NCBI RefSeq assembly: GCF_039596395.1
Contig: NZ_JBCNJT010000003.1
Span: 310,001-374,000, forward strand
Source of the DNA: Fluviicola sp.
Lineage (GTDB): Bacteria > Bacteroidota > Bacteroidia > Flavobacteriales_D > Crocinitomicaceae
Direction: 5' to 3'
DNA: 64,000 bases
The notes below the pieces were generated by a model. The model did no database searches and had not been told where the DNA came from. It was given only the letters and a program-made list of their open reading frames with translations. How positions within the stretch are numbered: position 1 is the stretch's first letter; each line of letters begins with the position of its first letter. Below, one piece after another: positions 1 to 10,029 of this stretch. Both the position numbers and the translations under genes were made by a program.

Positions 1-29
1 TTGCATATAGCGTTAAATAATTCAGGCCC

Positions 30-3000
30 ATGCCGACAATAAACTACTCCGGAAACCGCGTTTTCATCCTGCTACTTCTCCTGGTTGGAATGACTCCTTT
101 ATTTGCCCAGGAAAAGCATGCCCAGTCCGGGATGATTGCAACAACAAATAACCTGACTTCTTTTCCCGTTTCTGAATCCAGGCATTTGGATGACTGGAAA
201 AAATACAACGATCCCAGGTATTATTCGCATCCCGATTTCGGAAAACTTCCTGAAAATGCTCCATGTGAGAATTGTGTGGAGGTGTTGGAGAAACGAACCG
301 TTGATGAGCGTTACTTCATCGACCTCAATGACACGCACCAATTCTATTTGCAAAGAGCTTTAGGAGATTTACATCACCAGGTAAACGGAGATTGGGTGAC
401 TATTGATCCTACTTTGCGTCCCGTTTCCGGAACCCGCTACGAATCTGCTTATTTGCCGGATCAGCCTATCATTGATTTCGCAGCTGCGCGAACGGAATTG
501 AAAATGGCTAACGGAACACTTCGTTTTAACCAATGGAAACTGATCGTGATTCAAAACGGAACAGAAGCCCGGAAATATACCGCAGATTGGTCTGATTATA
601 CTGTTGGAACTGACGGAGCAATGATTCACCATATTTTCCCGGGAATAGATGCAGAAATGATCGTTCAGAAAGGAGCGATCAAAACAAGTTTCATTATAAA
701 GTCCAATGAGTTCGGTGTTTTTGATCAATTGCTTTTCCGGGAAGAGTTGGAAGCCGGATCACCGGTTCATGCCAAATTCACAGGAGGAACATACAGCCGT
801 GGTATAGGAAGCTTGAAATTAATGGCCGGTTCAACGGAATTGGCTGTCATGGATGAAGCGAAATTATTCGCAAAAGGCGGCCCTAAAAGTCTGGCGCGTT
901 CCGGAGAATATATCATTCATTCCAACCTGGTTGATTTAGCGGTTGATTACGATTGGATCAATGAAAACATTGGTCTGTATGAATTGGTTGTGGATCCTAC
1001 GGTATCTGCAGCAGGAACTTTAGGACAGGCTTCCATTACAGGATCCAGATACAATGGTTCGTGCAACTTTACGAACTCCTGCGATTACAACCTGACGTTT
1101 TCAAGTCCTGCCAATGCAACGATCACAGATGTGAATTTCTCCTTCACCTATTCTGCCAACGGAACTACCTGCTGGCTCCAGGATGGCGCAACCCGAATCG
1201 GATTAGGAGGTTGTAACAGCCCGTCTGCTGCGGGATACTATTGGTTCTGCAACGGAATCGGAGGGGGAACATGTACCGCTACCAATCAAACGATCTTTTC
1301 GGATATTTCAGGCTGTGTACCGGCACCAAGCTGTACTCCGCAGAGTATGACTTTCACTTTGAAATTCTACCGTTCCTGTTGGGGATCAACAGGCTGTTCC
1401 AACACATGCATCGGTGCTGCTTCGCCATTCGTTGTGAATGTAATCGGTAAAACACTGGAATATACGAATGTAACCACACCGATCACACTTTCCGCAACAA
1501 CTTTGTGTCAGGGTGGTTCGCTTACTGCTTCTACATCAGGAACAGGCGGTGTACCGGGATATACGTATAACTGGAGCTTCAGCCCGTCAGGAACACCGAG
1601 TGTTGGAAGCGGGGCAAGTGCAAGCATCACCTTCCCAACTTCCGGAACAGTGACACTGTATTCGATCGTGACGGATGCCTGCGGGAACCAGGTTACCAAT
1701 AGCAGAACAGTAACAGTTACGGCAGGAACTCCACCGACGATTACAGCAGGCGGTCCCACCACATTTTGTGCGGGAGGTTCTGTGGTATTGACTTCCTCTT
1801 CAGCGACCGGAAATACCTGGTCAAACGGAGCAACGACCCAATCGATCACCGTAACGGCAGGAGGTTCATATACCGTTACTGTTACAGGTGGAGGAGGATG
1901 TTCATCCACTTCTGCTGCAACCGTTGTTACAGTTACTCCGCTTCCGGCAACACCAACCGTTACAGCAAGCGGCCCAACGACTTTTTGTTCCGGCGGTTCT
2001 GTGACACTGACCTCTTCTTCGGCAACCGGGAATACCTGGTCAACAGGTGCCACCACACAGTCGATAACTGTGAGTACAAGCGGAACCTATACCTTGACAG
2101 TTACAGCCGGCGGTTGTACTTCCGCAGCTACATCGACAACTGTTACCGTGAATCCGCTTCCTGCTGCACCAACCATTACGGCAGGCGGGCCGACCACATT
2201 CTGCTCCGGAGGATCAGTAACTTTAACGTCATCAGCTGCAACCGGAAATACCTGGTCGACCGGCGCAACAACACAAGCAATTACTGTAACATCCAGTGGT
2301 TCCTACACCGTTACGTTTATGGATGCAAACGGGTGTTCTGCAACCTCTGCAGCAACTGTTGTTACAGTGAATCCGACTCCGGCCGTACCTACAATCACGG
2401 CAGGAGGGCCTACAACATTCTGTTCCGGAGGATCCGTTACATTAACTTCATCCGCTTCAACCGGAAATACCTGGTCGACCGGAGCGACGACGCAATCGAT
2501 TACGGTTACAACTTCCGGTTCTTACACGGTAACCGTATCCAGCGGATCGTGTTCTTCGATCTCTGCCGCAACGACCGTTACTGTTAATCCGCTTCCTGCA
2601 ACACCAACCATTGCTGCAGGTGGCCCAACAACTTTTTGTGCGGGAGGCTCAGTAACCTTGACTTCCTCGTCAGCGACAGGAAATACCTGGTCAACAGGAG
2701 CAACCACGCAATCGATTACAGTAACGACTTCAGGTTCTTATACGGTAACGGTTTCAAACGGATCTTGTTCGGCAACTTCTGCTGCAACTGCAGTTACGGT
2801 TAATCCACTTCCTGCAACACCAACAATTACTGCGGGTGGCCCAACAACTTTTTGTGCCGGTGGTTCCGTAACGTTGACTTCATCATCTGCAACCGGAAAT
2901 ACCTGGTCAACCGGAGCAACTACGCAATCGATTACAGTAACAACTTCGGGCTCTTACACCGTAACGGTTTCAAACGGGCCTTGTTCAGCGGTTTCTGCCG

Positions 3001-5132
3001 CAACTACTGTAACTGTGAATCCGCTTCCTGCAACGCCAACCATTACGGCAGGTGGCCCAACAACTTTTTGTTCGGGCGGTTCAGTAGTGTTGACTTCGTC
3101 ATCGGCAACCGGAAATACCTGGTCAACCGGAGCAACGACGCAATCGATTACAGCAACAACTTCAGGTTCTTATACGGTAACAGTTTCTAACGGATCGTGT
3201 TCGGCAACTTCCGCAGCAACTGCTGTTACGGTTAATCCACTTCCTGCAACACCAACAATCACAGCAGGAGGATCAACGACTTTTTGTGCCGGCGGTTCCG
3301 TGACATTGACTTCGTCATCGGCAACTGGAAACACCTGGTCAACCGGAGCAACGACGCAATCGATTACAGTAACGACTTCAGGCTCTTACACCGTAACCGT
3401 TTCAAACGGGCCTTGTTCGGCAACTTCCGCAGCAACTGCTGTAACTGTGAATCCACTTCCTGCAACGCCAACGATTACCGCTGGTGGCCCAACAACTTTT
3501 TGTGCAGGTGGTTCAGTGGTACTGACATCCTCTTCAGCGACAGGAAATACCTGGTCGACCGGAGCAACCACGCAATCGATTACAGTAACAGCTTCGGGTT
3601 CTTACACCGTGACGGTTTCAAACGGATCTTGTTCATCTACTTCCGCTGCTACGTCGGTAACAGTGAATCCTATTCCTGCAACACCAACCATTACAGCAGG
3701 CGGACCAACTACATTTTGTGCAGGAAGTTCAGTAGTTCTGACTTCTTCTGCTGCCAGCGGAAATACCTGGTCGGGTGGAGCAACCACACAGTCTATTACG
3801 GTTACTGCGAGCGGCTCTTATACGGTGACAGTTTCTTCTTTGGGATGTTCTTCCACGTCTGCTCCTACGGCAGTTACGGTGAATGCAATTCCAACAGTGA
3901 CGGCATCGAACAATGGTCCTTTGTGTGTGAACCAGCCATTGAATTTAACGGCAAACGGCACCACGGGAGGAACTTATTCCTGGACCGGGCCGAATTCGTT
4001 CAGTTCCACTTCGCAGAATCCGACAATTCCTGCCATTACGGGTGCTGATTTCGGGGTTTATACGGTGACCATTTCGCTAAATTCCTGTACGGCTACCGCA
4101 ACTACAACTGTTACTTCCAACTCTGGAGTTTCAACAGCCATCAATGCCGCAGGTCCTTTCTGTGCGAATGATGCTCCGGTTTCATTGGTTGCTGCCAGTC
4201 CGGGTGGAAATTGGTCCGGAACCGGTATCGTAAATACATCAACGGGCTTATTTGATCCGGGTGTTTCCGGTCCGGGTTCGTTTACGATTACATATGACAT
4301 TCCGGGATCCTGTTCGGGGCCTTCAACCAGAACAATTGTTGTGAATGCAATACCGGCTACCAACTTTATTGCCGATACGTTATCGGGTTGTGCACCTTTG
4401 CCGGTCACTTTTACCAATCAAACATCTTCAACAACCAGTGCTCAGTGGAATTTCGGGAATGGCCTGAATGCAACTTCACCTTTGAATGCTTCGACCACTT
4501 ATACTTCTTCCGGATGTTTTACAGTAGCTTTAACCGTAACGGATCTGAACGGATGTTCTGCCACTTCTACGAAGGTGAATTTTGTTTGTATCACGCCGGG
4601 TGCAGATGCTTCTTTTACACCATCTCCTTACGATGCAACGGTTACGCATTCTGAAATTCACTTTATCAATACGTCAACCAATGCGACTTCTTACACCTGG
4701 ACATTCGGTGACGGAGGGAACTCGGCAGCGGTTTCACCGACACATGAGTACGATGAGGTTGCAAGTAACTATACGGTTCAATTGGTTGCAACCAATGCTT
4801 TCGGATGTTCGGATACTGCCAGAGTGGTGGTGCGTGTACTGGATGAACTGGTTTATTACATACCGAATTCCTTTACGCCGAATGGTGACGAACACAACAA
4901 TACGTTCCAACCGGTCTTTACTTCCGGATTCGATCCCTATAGTTTTAGGTTGCTGATCTTTAATAAATGGGGAGAAACCATTTTCGAATCCAAAGATGCC
5001 AGCGTGGGGTGGGATGGAACTTATAACGGAGTATTGGTGCCCGAAGGAATGTATGTCTGGACGGTGAGCTTTAAAGATCCGAATACGGATAAAAAATACA
5101 CGAAAAGCGGCCACATGACACTGATTAAATAA
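30..5132 (+). CDS. Giant secreted repeat protein with type B T9SS (CHU_C) sorting domain
   Basis: A 1700 aa cell-surface or secreted protein. It begins with a signal peptide (hydrophobic core VFILLLLLVGM, likely cleavage after LFAQ near residue 27). Residues about 60-330 form an N-terminal region of the kind found in large Bacteroidota surface proteins, followed by a Cys-rich segment (about 335-470). Ten tandem Ig/PKD-like repeats of 72-73 aa fill residues 571-1291, each with a PTTFC(A/S)GGSV start and a GNTWS core. Two PKD-type domains (WNFGNG, WTFGDGG) follow. Residues about 1606-1700 are a gliding-motility-associated C-terminal domain (YYIPNSFTPNGD, FNKWGE, WDGTYNG), the type B T9SS signal. 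An adhesin or matrix role is inference; the substrate is unknown. It stands alone, with an inverted-repeat element after its stop. Start: first ATG before the signal peptide. Confidence 0.9.
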   Translation: MPTINYSGNRVFILLLLLVGMTPLFAQEKHAQSGMIATTNNLTSFPVSESRHLDDWKKYNDPRYYSHPDFGKLPENAPCENCVEVLEKRTVDERYFIDLNDTHQFYLQRALGDLHHQVNGDWVTIDPTLRPVSGTRYESAYLPDQPIIDFAAARTELKMANGTLRFNQWKLIVIQNGTEARKYTADWSDYTVGTDGAMIHHIFPGIDAEMIVQKGAIKTSFIIKSNEFGVFDQLLFREELEAGSPVHAKFTGGTYSRGIGSLKLMAGSTELAVMDEAKLFAKGGPKSLARSGEYIIHSNLVDLAVDYDWINENIGLYELVVDPTVSAAGTLGQASITGSRYNGSCNFTNSCDYNLTFSSPANATITDVNFSFTYSANGTTCWLQDGATRIGLGGCNSPSAAGYYWFCNGIGGGTCTATNQTIFSDISGCVPAPSCTPQSMTFTLKFYRSCWGSTGCSNTCIGAASPFVVNVIGKTLEYTNVTTPITLSATTLCQGGSLTASTSGTGGVPGYTYNWSFSPSGTPSVGSGASASITFPTSGTVTLYSIVTDACGNQVTNSRTVTVTAGTPPTITAGGPTTFCAGGSVVLTSSSATGNTWSNGATTQSITVTAGGSYTVTVTGGGGCSSTSAATVVTVTPLPATPTVTASGPTTFCSGGSVTLTSSSATGNTWSTGATTQSITVSTSGTYTLTVTAGGCTSAATSTTVTVNPLPAAPTITAGGPTTFCSGGSVTLTSSAATGNTWSTGATTQAITVTSSGSYTVTFMDANGCSATSAATVVTVNPTPAVPTITAGGPTTFCSGGSVTLTSSASTGNTWSTGATTQSITVTTSGSYTVTVSSGSCSSISAATTVTVNPLPATPTIAAGGPTTFCAGGSVTLTSSSATGNTWSTGATTQSITVTTSGSYTVTVSNGSCSATSAATAVTVNPLPATPTITAGGPTTFCAGGSVTLTSSSATGNTWSTGATTQSITVTTSGSYTVTVSNGPCSAVSAATTVTVNPLPATPTITAGGPTTFCSGGSVVLTSSSATGNTWSTGATTQSITATTSGSYTVTVSNGSCSATSAATAVTVNPLPATPTITAGGSTTFCAGGSVTLTSSSATGNTWSTGATTQSITVTTSGSYTVTVSNGPCSATSAATAVTVNPLPATPTITAGGPTTFCAGGSVVLTSSSATGNTWSTGATTQSITVTASGSYTVTVSNGSCSSTSAATSVTVNPIPATPTITAGGPTTFCAGSSVVLTSSAASGNTWSGGATTQSITVTASGSYTVTVSSLGCSSTSAPTAVTVNAIPTVTASNNGPLCVNQPLNLTANGTTGGTYSWTGPNSFSSTSQNPTIPAITGADFGVYTVTISLNSCTATATTTVTSNSGVSTAINAAGPFCANDAPVSLVAASPGGNWSGTGIVNTSTGLFDPGVSGPGSFTITYDIPGSCSGPSTRTIVVNAIPATNFIADTLSGCAPLPVTFTNQTSSTTSAQWNFGNGLNATSPLNASTTYTSSGCFTVALTVTDLNGCSATSTKVNFVCITPGADASFTPSPYDATVTHSEIHFINTSTNATSYTWTFGDGGNSAAVSPTHEYDEVASNYTVQLVATNAFGCSDTARVVVRVLDELVYYIPNSFTPNGDEHNNTFQPVFTSGFDPYSFRLLIFNKWGETIFESKDASVGWDGTYNGVLVPEGMYVWTVSFKDPNTDKKYTKSGHMTLIK
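1740..3905 (+). repeat. Ten tandem 216-219 bp in-frame repeats
   Basis: Units begin with the codon for I/V before TAGGPTTFC. I placed unit starts at 1740, 1959, 2610, 2826, 3042, 3258, 3474 and 3690; from 2610 on the spacing is exactly 216 bp. Units 4-9 are the most alike at nucleotide level, which points to recent duplication or gene conversion, while the first three and the last have diverged. Such arrays change copy number easily and can collapse in short-read assemblies. Confidence 0.93.
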
Positions 5133-5205
5133 AGTTCCAAATGGTTCAAAAGTTTAAAATGTTTTAGTTGTTGCTGATTAAGCTTTTGAACTCTTTGAAC
5201 CATTA
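5133..5205. repeat. AT-rich intergenic inverted repeat, family 'GGTTCAAA' (copy 1)
   Basis: The gap between two convergent genes holds GGTTCAAA (5143-5150) and its complement TTTGAACC (5194-5201), with further GTTCAAAAG/CTTTTGAAC pairing inside. Similar sequence recurs at 12361-12450 and 59811-59880. It may also stop transcription of both flanking genes. Confidence 0.6.
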
Positions 5206-5211
5206 AACCGG

Positions 5212-5922
5212 TTATAGTTTCCCCAGTGCAAACATCGTAGGTTGCTTGCTTAGGTCATAGGCATTTTCCCTCCAGTCTTTGATTGTTTTTGTCTGGATAC
5301 GCTCATTAAATAAAGTCAGGTTGGATGCTACACAAAGCAAGGTATCATCCGCCAGCATATTTAACAGGTCTTCGAACACGTGCATCGTTCTGAAAGGTGT
5401 ATCCATGAATAATTGGGTCTCACCGTTTCTTTTCACGCGTTGTTCCAGGTCTTTGAGTTTACGAATGCGTTCTTTTTGGTCTTTCGGCAAATAGCCGTGG
5501 AAAGAGAATTGCTGTCCGTTGAAACCGCTTCCGATCAGTGTGAGCAGAATAGAGCTTGGGCCCACGGTAGGGCAAACATGAATATCGTTTTCATGGGCCA
5601 GAGCAACCAGGATTGCTCCCGGGTCTGCGATGCCGGCACAACCCGCTTCGCTGATAATTCCTACACTTTTTCCCGATTTCATGGCTTTGATCAGGTGATA
5701 TACTTCCGTTGCCGCCGTTGCTTTGTTCAGTACAAAGAATTCGGATTCGTCAATGGGGAAAGTACGGTCAATTTTACGCAGTAAACGACGTGCAGATTTG
5801 ATGTCTTCCACAGCGAATACACGCAATCCACTGGCAATTTCGGCTACTTTTTGAGGGATGATATCTTCTGTGGATTCTCCACCAAGTGTATTGGGAATCA
5901 GGTATAAATTACCGGCGCTCAT
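5212..5922 (-). CDS. SAM-dependent methyltransferase, tetrapyrrole-methylase fold (RsmI-related)
   Basis: A 236 aa protein of the tetrapyrrole methylase superfamily, closest in look to RsmI (16S rRNA C1402 2'-O-methyltransferase) but shorter and of the separate Bacteroidota 'SAM-dependent methyltransferase' kind. Visible: NLYLIPNTLGG at the N-terminus, GKSVGIISEAGCAGIADPG (the SAM-binding region, RsmI-like SDAGTP.ISDPG), the VGPSSILLTLIGSGF segment, and FMDTPFRTMHVFEDLL near residue 170. The substrate is probably RNA, but the difference from true RsmI means this is inference. Its ATG overlaps the stop of the upstream phosphatase gene (ATGA, 4 nt), so the two are translationally coupled. Confidence 0.8.
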   Translation of the reverse strand: MSAGNLYLIPNTLGGESTEDIIPQKVAEIASGLRVFAVEDIKSARRLLRKIDRTFPIDESEFFVLNKATAATEVYHLIKAMKSGKSVGIISEAGCAGIADPGAILVALAHENDIHVCPTVGPSSILLTLIGSGFNGQQFSFHGYLPKDQKERIRKLKDLEQRVKRNGETQLFMDTPFRTMHVFEDLLNMLADDTLLCVASNLTLFNERIQTKTIKDWRENAYDLSKQPTMFALGKL

Positions 5923-6389
5923 GAATTTTCTATTAATTGGTTGTTCTTTAAAAATGCGTTCGTTGCCAGATCCAATAGTTCGATCACTTCTTTGAAATTC
6001 ATATCCGTTCCATAATATGGGTCCGGAACTTCCATGTCCTGGCCGGGGTACAATTCGTTCAGAAAAAGCCGTACTTTTTGTCTGTCCTGATCAGTTCTGG
6101 CTAAGCGCAGAATATTTTGCTCATTGCTTTTATCCATGGCAAAGATAATGTCATAATTGTCAAAATCCGCCACGGAAAATTGGCGTGCGCGCAATTCGTC
6201 GATGGAAACACCATATTCCAGGGAAAGTCTTCTCATCCGGTGATCGGGCTTTTCTCCGACATGATAATTAGCCGTTCCTGCAGAATCAACTTCTACCTGC
6301 AGATTGTGCTCTTTCACCCTGTGACGAAGCCATCCGTCTGCCATTGGAGAGCGGCAGATATTTCCCAAACAAACCATTAAAACACGCAT
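5919..6389 (-). CDS. Low-molecular-weight protein-tyrosine phosphatase
   Basis: A 156 aa cytoplasmic phosphatase of the LMW-PTP family, the usual length. The N-terminal P-loop CLGNICRS carries the catalytic Cys7 and Arg13, and VDSAGTANYHVG follows as in the family. The general acid is Asp123 in VPDPYYG. It hydrolyses phosphotyrosine or low-molecular-weight phosphate esters; the physiological target cannot be read from sequence. It is the first gene of a two-gene unit with the downstream methyltransferase, overlapping it by 4 nt. A TAACTTTG box lies 22 nt upstream of the ATG and the gene diverges from rpoD. Confidence 0.92.
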   Translation of the reverse strand: MRVLMVCLGNICRSPMADGWLRHRVKEHNLQVEVDSAGTANYHVGEKPDHRMRRLSLEYGVSIDELRARQFSVADFDNYDIIFAMDKSNEQNILRLARTDQDRQKVRLFLNELYPGQDMEVPDPYYGTDMNFKEVIELLDLATNAFLKNNQLIENS

Positions 6390-6411
6390 AGTATTCGCTT
6401 TAAATTGGCTG

Positions 6412-6419
6412 CAAAGTTA
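6412..6419 (-). promoter_or_regulatory. -7 box TAACTTTG for LMW phosphatase gene
   Basis: On the minus strand this matches the Bacteroidota -7 consensus TAnnTTTG, 22 nt before the ATG at 6389. I saw no clear TTG -33 element at the usual distance. Confidence 0.5.
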
Positions 6420-6571
6420 CTTTTTTAACTGGATTTTTCTAAATCTTCATTGATTCACACATTTTGTTAGTTTAAACAAACCGTTTATTCATTTAACATT
6501 TTTTGATTCCAACGAACACAACGAAGTGTATCTTATAATCGTTATATTCATGTAAATCAATAGTAAAGACC

Positions 6572-7441
6572 ATGAGACAGTTAAAGATTGTAAAGCAAGT
6601 TACCAATCGGGAGACGGCTTCTCTCGATAAATACCTTCAGGAAATTGGTCGCGTTGAATTAATTACTGCCGACGAAGAGGTAGAATTAGCTAAACGAATA
6701 AAGGCAGGGGACAAGAGGGCGTTGGAACGTTTAACAAAAGCTAATTTAAGATTCGTAGTATCTGTTTCCAAACAGTACCAAAATCAAGGATTATCACTTC
6801 CCGACTTAATCAATGAAGGGAATTTAGGTTTGATCAAGGCTGCAGAGCGCTTTGATGAAACAAGAGGATTTAAATTTATTTCCTATGCAGTTTGGTGGAT
6901 CCGTCAATCGATCCTGCAGGCTCTGGCAGAGCAGGCACGTATTGTCCGGCTTCCGTTGAACAAGATCGGGACCATTAATAAGATCAACAGGGCATACAGC
7001 GAGTTGGAGCAACTTTATGAACGTCCGCCTTCAGCAGATGAATTGGCTGAGTACCTGGAATGTTCGGTAGAAGATGTACGTCAGTCGCTGGCAAACACAG
7101 CACGTCATTTATCCATGGATGCACCTTTGGTAGATGGCGATGAAAGTTCATCAAGCATGTACGATGTATTGCCGAATGATTCGCTTCCGAGCCCGGAAAA
7201 TGAATTGACCAAAGAATCCCTGCGTAAAGAGATCGAACGTTCGCTTTCGTCCTTATCCGGCAGGGAAGGAGACGTAGTAAGACTTTATTACGGACTAAAC
7301 GGAAAACATCCGCTTACTCTGGAAGAGATCGGAGATTTATTCGATCTGACCAGAGAGCGTGTAAGACAAATAAAAGAAAAGGCAATTCGACGCCTGAAGC
7401 ATACATCCCGAAGCCGGATGCTTAAATCATACCTTGGTTAA
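6572..7441 (+). CDS. rpoD: RNA polymerase primary sigma factor, RpoD/SigA family
   Basis: A 289 aa sigma-70, the short form used as the housekeeping sigma in Bacteroidota (no long region 1.1). The order is region 1.2 ([19 protein letters not shown]), region 2 with [20 protein letters not shown] and [15 protein letters not shown] (2.3/2.4 promoter melting and -7 recognition), region 3, and region 4 with [20 protein letters not shown] (helix-turn-helix for -33 contact). This factor should read the TAnnTTTG boxes listed in this window. No clear TAnnTTTG box was found in its own 180 bp upstream region, which is shared with the divergent phosphatase gene. Its stop overlaps that of convergent priA by 4 nt. 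Confidence 0.97.
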   Translation: MRQLKIVKQVTNRETASLDKYLQEIGRVELITADEEVELAKRIKAGDKRALERLTKANLRFVVSVSKQYQNQGLSLPDLINEGNLGLIKAAERFDETRGFKFISYAVWWIRQSILQALAEQARIVRLPLNKIGTINKINRAYSELEQLYERPPSADELAEYLECSVEDVRQSLANTARHLSMDAPLVDGDESSSSMYDVLPNDSLPSPENELTKESLRKEIERSLSSLSGREGDVVRLYYGLNGKHPLTLEEIGDLFDLTRERVRQIKEKAIRRLKHTSRSRMLKSYLG

Positions 7442-9921
7442 GCGGGATCTACATCAGTAATCAGTCGAATAGGTTTGAAATGGGGAACGCTGAAAAATTG
7501 ATCCGTCAGCTCATGTAAGCGTTCCTTTACTTTCTTTTGTGGAGCGTCCTGCTCAATTTTTAAAACAATTTCTTTCAAATAAAAGTTCTGAATCCTCGCG
7601 ATAACCGGGGATTCAGGACCTAAAACGCGTTCGTGGAATTGCTCTTTCAGTAATTTCGCAAAATGTTGGGCACCTGAGTCTACCAAATCCCGGTCACGGT
7701 GTTTCAGGGTAAACCGGATCAATTTATAGAATGGCGGATAGTGATAATTCCTGCGTTCAACCACTTCGTTGATCGCAAAAGCATCGTAATCATGCGCCAT
7801 TACTTTTTGAATTACCCAATGATCCGGATTCCCGGTTTGGATAATGACCTTTCCGCGCTTGTTCCTGCGGCCTGATCTTCCCGCCACTTGTGTCATTAAC
7901 TGGAAGGCACGTTCAAATGCCCTGAAATCGGTTTTATTGAGCATGAGATCGGCATCCAGGATACCAACCAGGCCCACATGATCGAAATCCAGTCCTTTTG
8001 CTACCATTTGCGTACCGATCAACACATCGATTTCCCGGTTTTCAAAAGCCTGGATCAATTCCAGGTGGCTGTTTTTGTTACGGGTTGTATCCAGGTCCAT
8101 ACGCCCTAACCGGATATCCGGAAGGATTAATGACAGATCGTCTTCGATTTTTTCCGTTCCGAATCCCAGCATTTTCAAGCGGTTGCTTCCGCATGCCGGA
8201 CAAGTACCTATCGGAGGAGTCTGGTAACTGCAGTGGTGGCATTTCAATAAGTTCGAATGCTTGTGGTAATTCAAAGTCGTATCACAATTGATGCAATTCG
8301 GGCTGAAACCACAAATTTCGCAGGTCCAGATGGGAGTGTAGCCTCTCCGGTTCTGGAAAAGGATTACTTGTTCGCCGTTATTGAGAGTTTCAATGATATT
8401 TTCGAGCAGGAATTTGGAGAAATGGCCATTCAAACTTTTTTGACGACGTTCTTCTTTCATATCTGCACACAGGATTTCCGGAAGCTTCACCTGGGAATAG
8501 CGTTCCGTGAGCAACACATGTCCGTATTTGCCGTCGCGGGTGTTCTGGTAACTTTCTATGGAAGGCGTGGCAGAACCCAGCAATGTTTTTGTTTTGAAGT
8601 AATGCGCCAGCACGATGGCCATATCCCGGGCATTGTACCTGGGAGAAGGATCTTGTTGTTTGTAGGAAGATTCATGTTCTTCGTCCACAATGACCAGTCC
8701 TAAATCCTGGAACGGCAGGAAAATGGAAGAACGGGCCCCCACTACCAACCTGAATTGTCTCGGGTCGTTTTGAAGGACTTTGTTCCAGATCTCCACGCGC
8801 TCGTTGGAATTGAACCTGGAATGGTAAACCCCGATCTTTTCACCGAAATAGGCCGATAAACGCTGAATCAGCTGTGTGGTCAGCGCAATTTCAGGAACCA
8901 GGAACAAGACCTGTTTTCCCTGGTCGAGTACTTTTCGGATGAGTTCAATGTAAATTTCCGTTTTCCCCGATCCGGTAATTCCCTGCAAGAGAATCGTTTC
9001 TTTTTCTCCGAAACCCGTTTCAATTTCGCTGAGTGCTTTTGATTGGGCTTCGCTCAGTTCCGGGAAAGCGAATTTGCTCTGGTCCGCTGAGTTGATGCGG
9101 GAGATTTCAAGTCGTTCGGTACGTAGGATGCCTTGTTTTTCAAGCGTGTTAATAGCAGACAAAGAACAGCCTTGTTCTTCCAGCGATCTTCTGAGAATGG
9201 GTGTAACTGTTCCTTCATGAAAACCACCCAGTTGAAGGATTTTTAAAAGAACCTGTTCTTGTTTTTGGGTTGTTTTTTTCTGCGCAAGTTGTTCAAACAA
9301 CTCATTCAGAACGGCATCGGAACGGTAGTCTTCCTGGAGTACCACAAATAATCCCGTTTTGGGAGTGAATTTATTGGATACTTCTTCCAGGGTCAAAACA
9401 ATGTTCTTTTCTAGCAATGTTTTGATTAGCGGCTGAATTGTTTTGATTCCGATGATCTCGGAAATTTCCCGCAAGTCGAGTGTTTCTTTGATCTGAAGTG
9501 CTTCCACTACCAGGTATTCGCGGTCGGATAGCTGTGCTGTTTCCCCGTCAAAATCCGGGTGAACAACAATTTTGGTTTCACTAGCCAATTTGAAATTCGC
9601 AGGAAGAGCTGCATTCATGACATCGCCAATGGGTGCCATGTAGTATTCCGACATCCATTTCCAGAACGAGTATTGTTTTTTGCTGATAATGGGCGTTTCA
9701 TCGAGGATATGCTCGATGTATTTTGCCTGGTAGAGGCGAGGTGCTTCCTGGTGTATTTTCGTGATAATTCCGGTGTATAATTTGCCTTTTCCGAATGGAA
9801 CAATTACCCGAAGGTATTCCCGGACCTGGTCATTCATTTCGAAAGGAACCCGGTAGGTAAATTCCTGGCTTAACGGAATGGGTAAGATGATGTCGACGAA
9901 AAGAGTAACACGTTCGCTCAT
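7438..9921 (-). CDS. priA: Primosomal replication protein N' (PriA helicase)
   Basis: An 827 aa superfamily 2 DNA helicase that restarts stalled forks. An N-terminal 3'-end-binding domain ([21 protein letters not shown]) and a winged-helix region precede the helicase core with Walker [12 protein letters not shown], Walker [12 protein letters not shown], and the zinc module with eight cysteines ([14 protein letters not shown] and CHHC then CPAC), followed by GTEKIEDDL and [11 protein letters not shown]. All key motifs are intact. Transcription is convergent with rpoD, with a 4 nt overlap of stop codons and no visible terminator between them. A TAAATTTG box ends 4 nt before the ATG, so the mRNA is probably leaderless. 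Confidence 0.97.
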   Translation of the reverse strand: MSERVTLFVDIILPIPLSQEFTYRVPFEMNDQVREYLRVIVPFGKGKLYTGIITKIHQEAPRLYQAKYIEHILDETPIISKKQYSFWKWMSEYYMAPIGDVMNAALPANFKLASETKIVVHPDFDGETAQLSDREYLVVEALQIKETLDLREISEIIGIKTIQPLIKTLLEKNIVLTLEEVSNKFTPKTGLFVVLQEDYRSDAVLNELFEQLAQKKTTQKQEQVLLKILQLGGFHEGTVTPILRRSLEEQGCSLSAINTLEKQGILRTERLEISRINSADQSKFAFPELSEAQSKALSEIETGFGEKETILLQGITGSGKTEIYIELIRKVLDQGKQVLFLVPEIALTTQLIQRLSAYFGEKIGVYHSRFNSNERVEIWNKVLQNDPRQFRLVVGARSSIFLPFQDLGLVIVDEEHESSYKQQDPSPRYNARDMAIVLAHYFKTKTLLGSATPSIESYQNTRDGKYGHVLLTERYSQVKLPEILCADMKEERRQKSLNGHFSKFLLENIIETLNNGEQVILFQNRRGYTPIWTCEICGFSPNCINCDTTLNYHKHSNLLKCHHCSYQTPPIGTCPACGSNRLKMLGFGTEKIEDDLSLILPDIRLGRMDLDTTRNKNSHLELIQAFENREIDVLIGTQMVAKGLDFDHVGLVGILDADLMLNKTDFRAFERAFQLMTQVAGRSGRRNKRGKVIIQTGNPDHWVIQKVMAHDYDAFAINEVVERRNYHYPPFYKLIRFTLKHRDRDLVDSGAQHFAKLLKEQFHERVLGPESPVIARIQNFYLKEIVLKIEQDAPQKKVKERLHELTDQFFSVPHFKPIRLITDVDPA

Positions 9922-9925
9922 GGAA

Positions 9926-9933
9926 CAAATTTA
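9926..9933 (-). promoter_or_regulatory. -7 box TAAATTTG, leaderless arrangement for priA
   Basis: The box ends 4 nt before the priA ATG (9919-9921). With the usual 4-7 nt from box to transcription start, the mRNA would begin at or next to the A of the start codon. Confidence 0.5.
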
Positions 9934-9975
9934 GTGAACTAAAAACAATAAAAGGGTTTGTTGAGAGGATAAAAA

Positions 9976-10003
9976 AATCCCGCTTATCTGCTGACAAACG
10001 GGA
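9976..10003. terminator. Hairpin terminator between priA promoter and lipoprotein gene
   Basis: Stem TCCCG (9978-9982) pairs with CGGGA (9999-10003), with an A-run on the left that becomes a U-run for the minus-strand gene ending at 10030. The likely role is to end that lipoprotein transcript before the priA promoter. Confidence 0.65.
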
Positions 10004-10029
10004 CTTTTCTATGTTTCAGTTTTAATAGC

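Noticed and set aside
1740-3905. Possible CRISPR array
   Set aside because: Units are 216 bp, in frame and contiguous with no unique spacers; they encode Ig-like modules. No cas genes are present.
1766-4048. Several out-of-frame and antisense open frames in the repeat array
   Set aside because: They recur with the 216 bp period because the repeats lack stops in other frames; none has a start signal.
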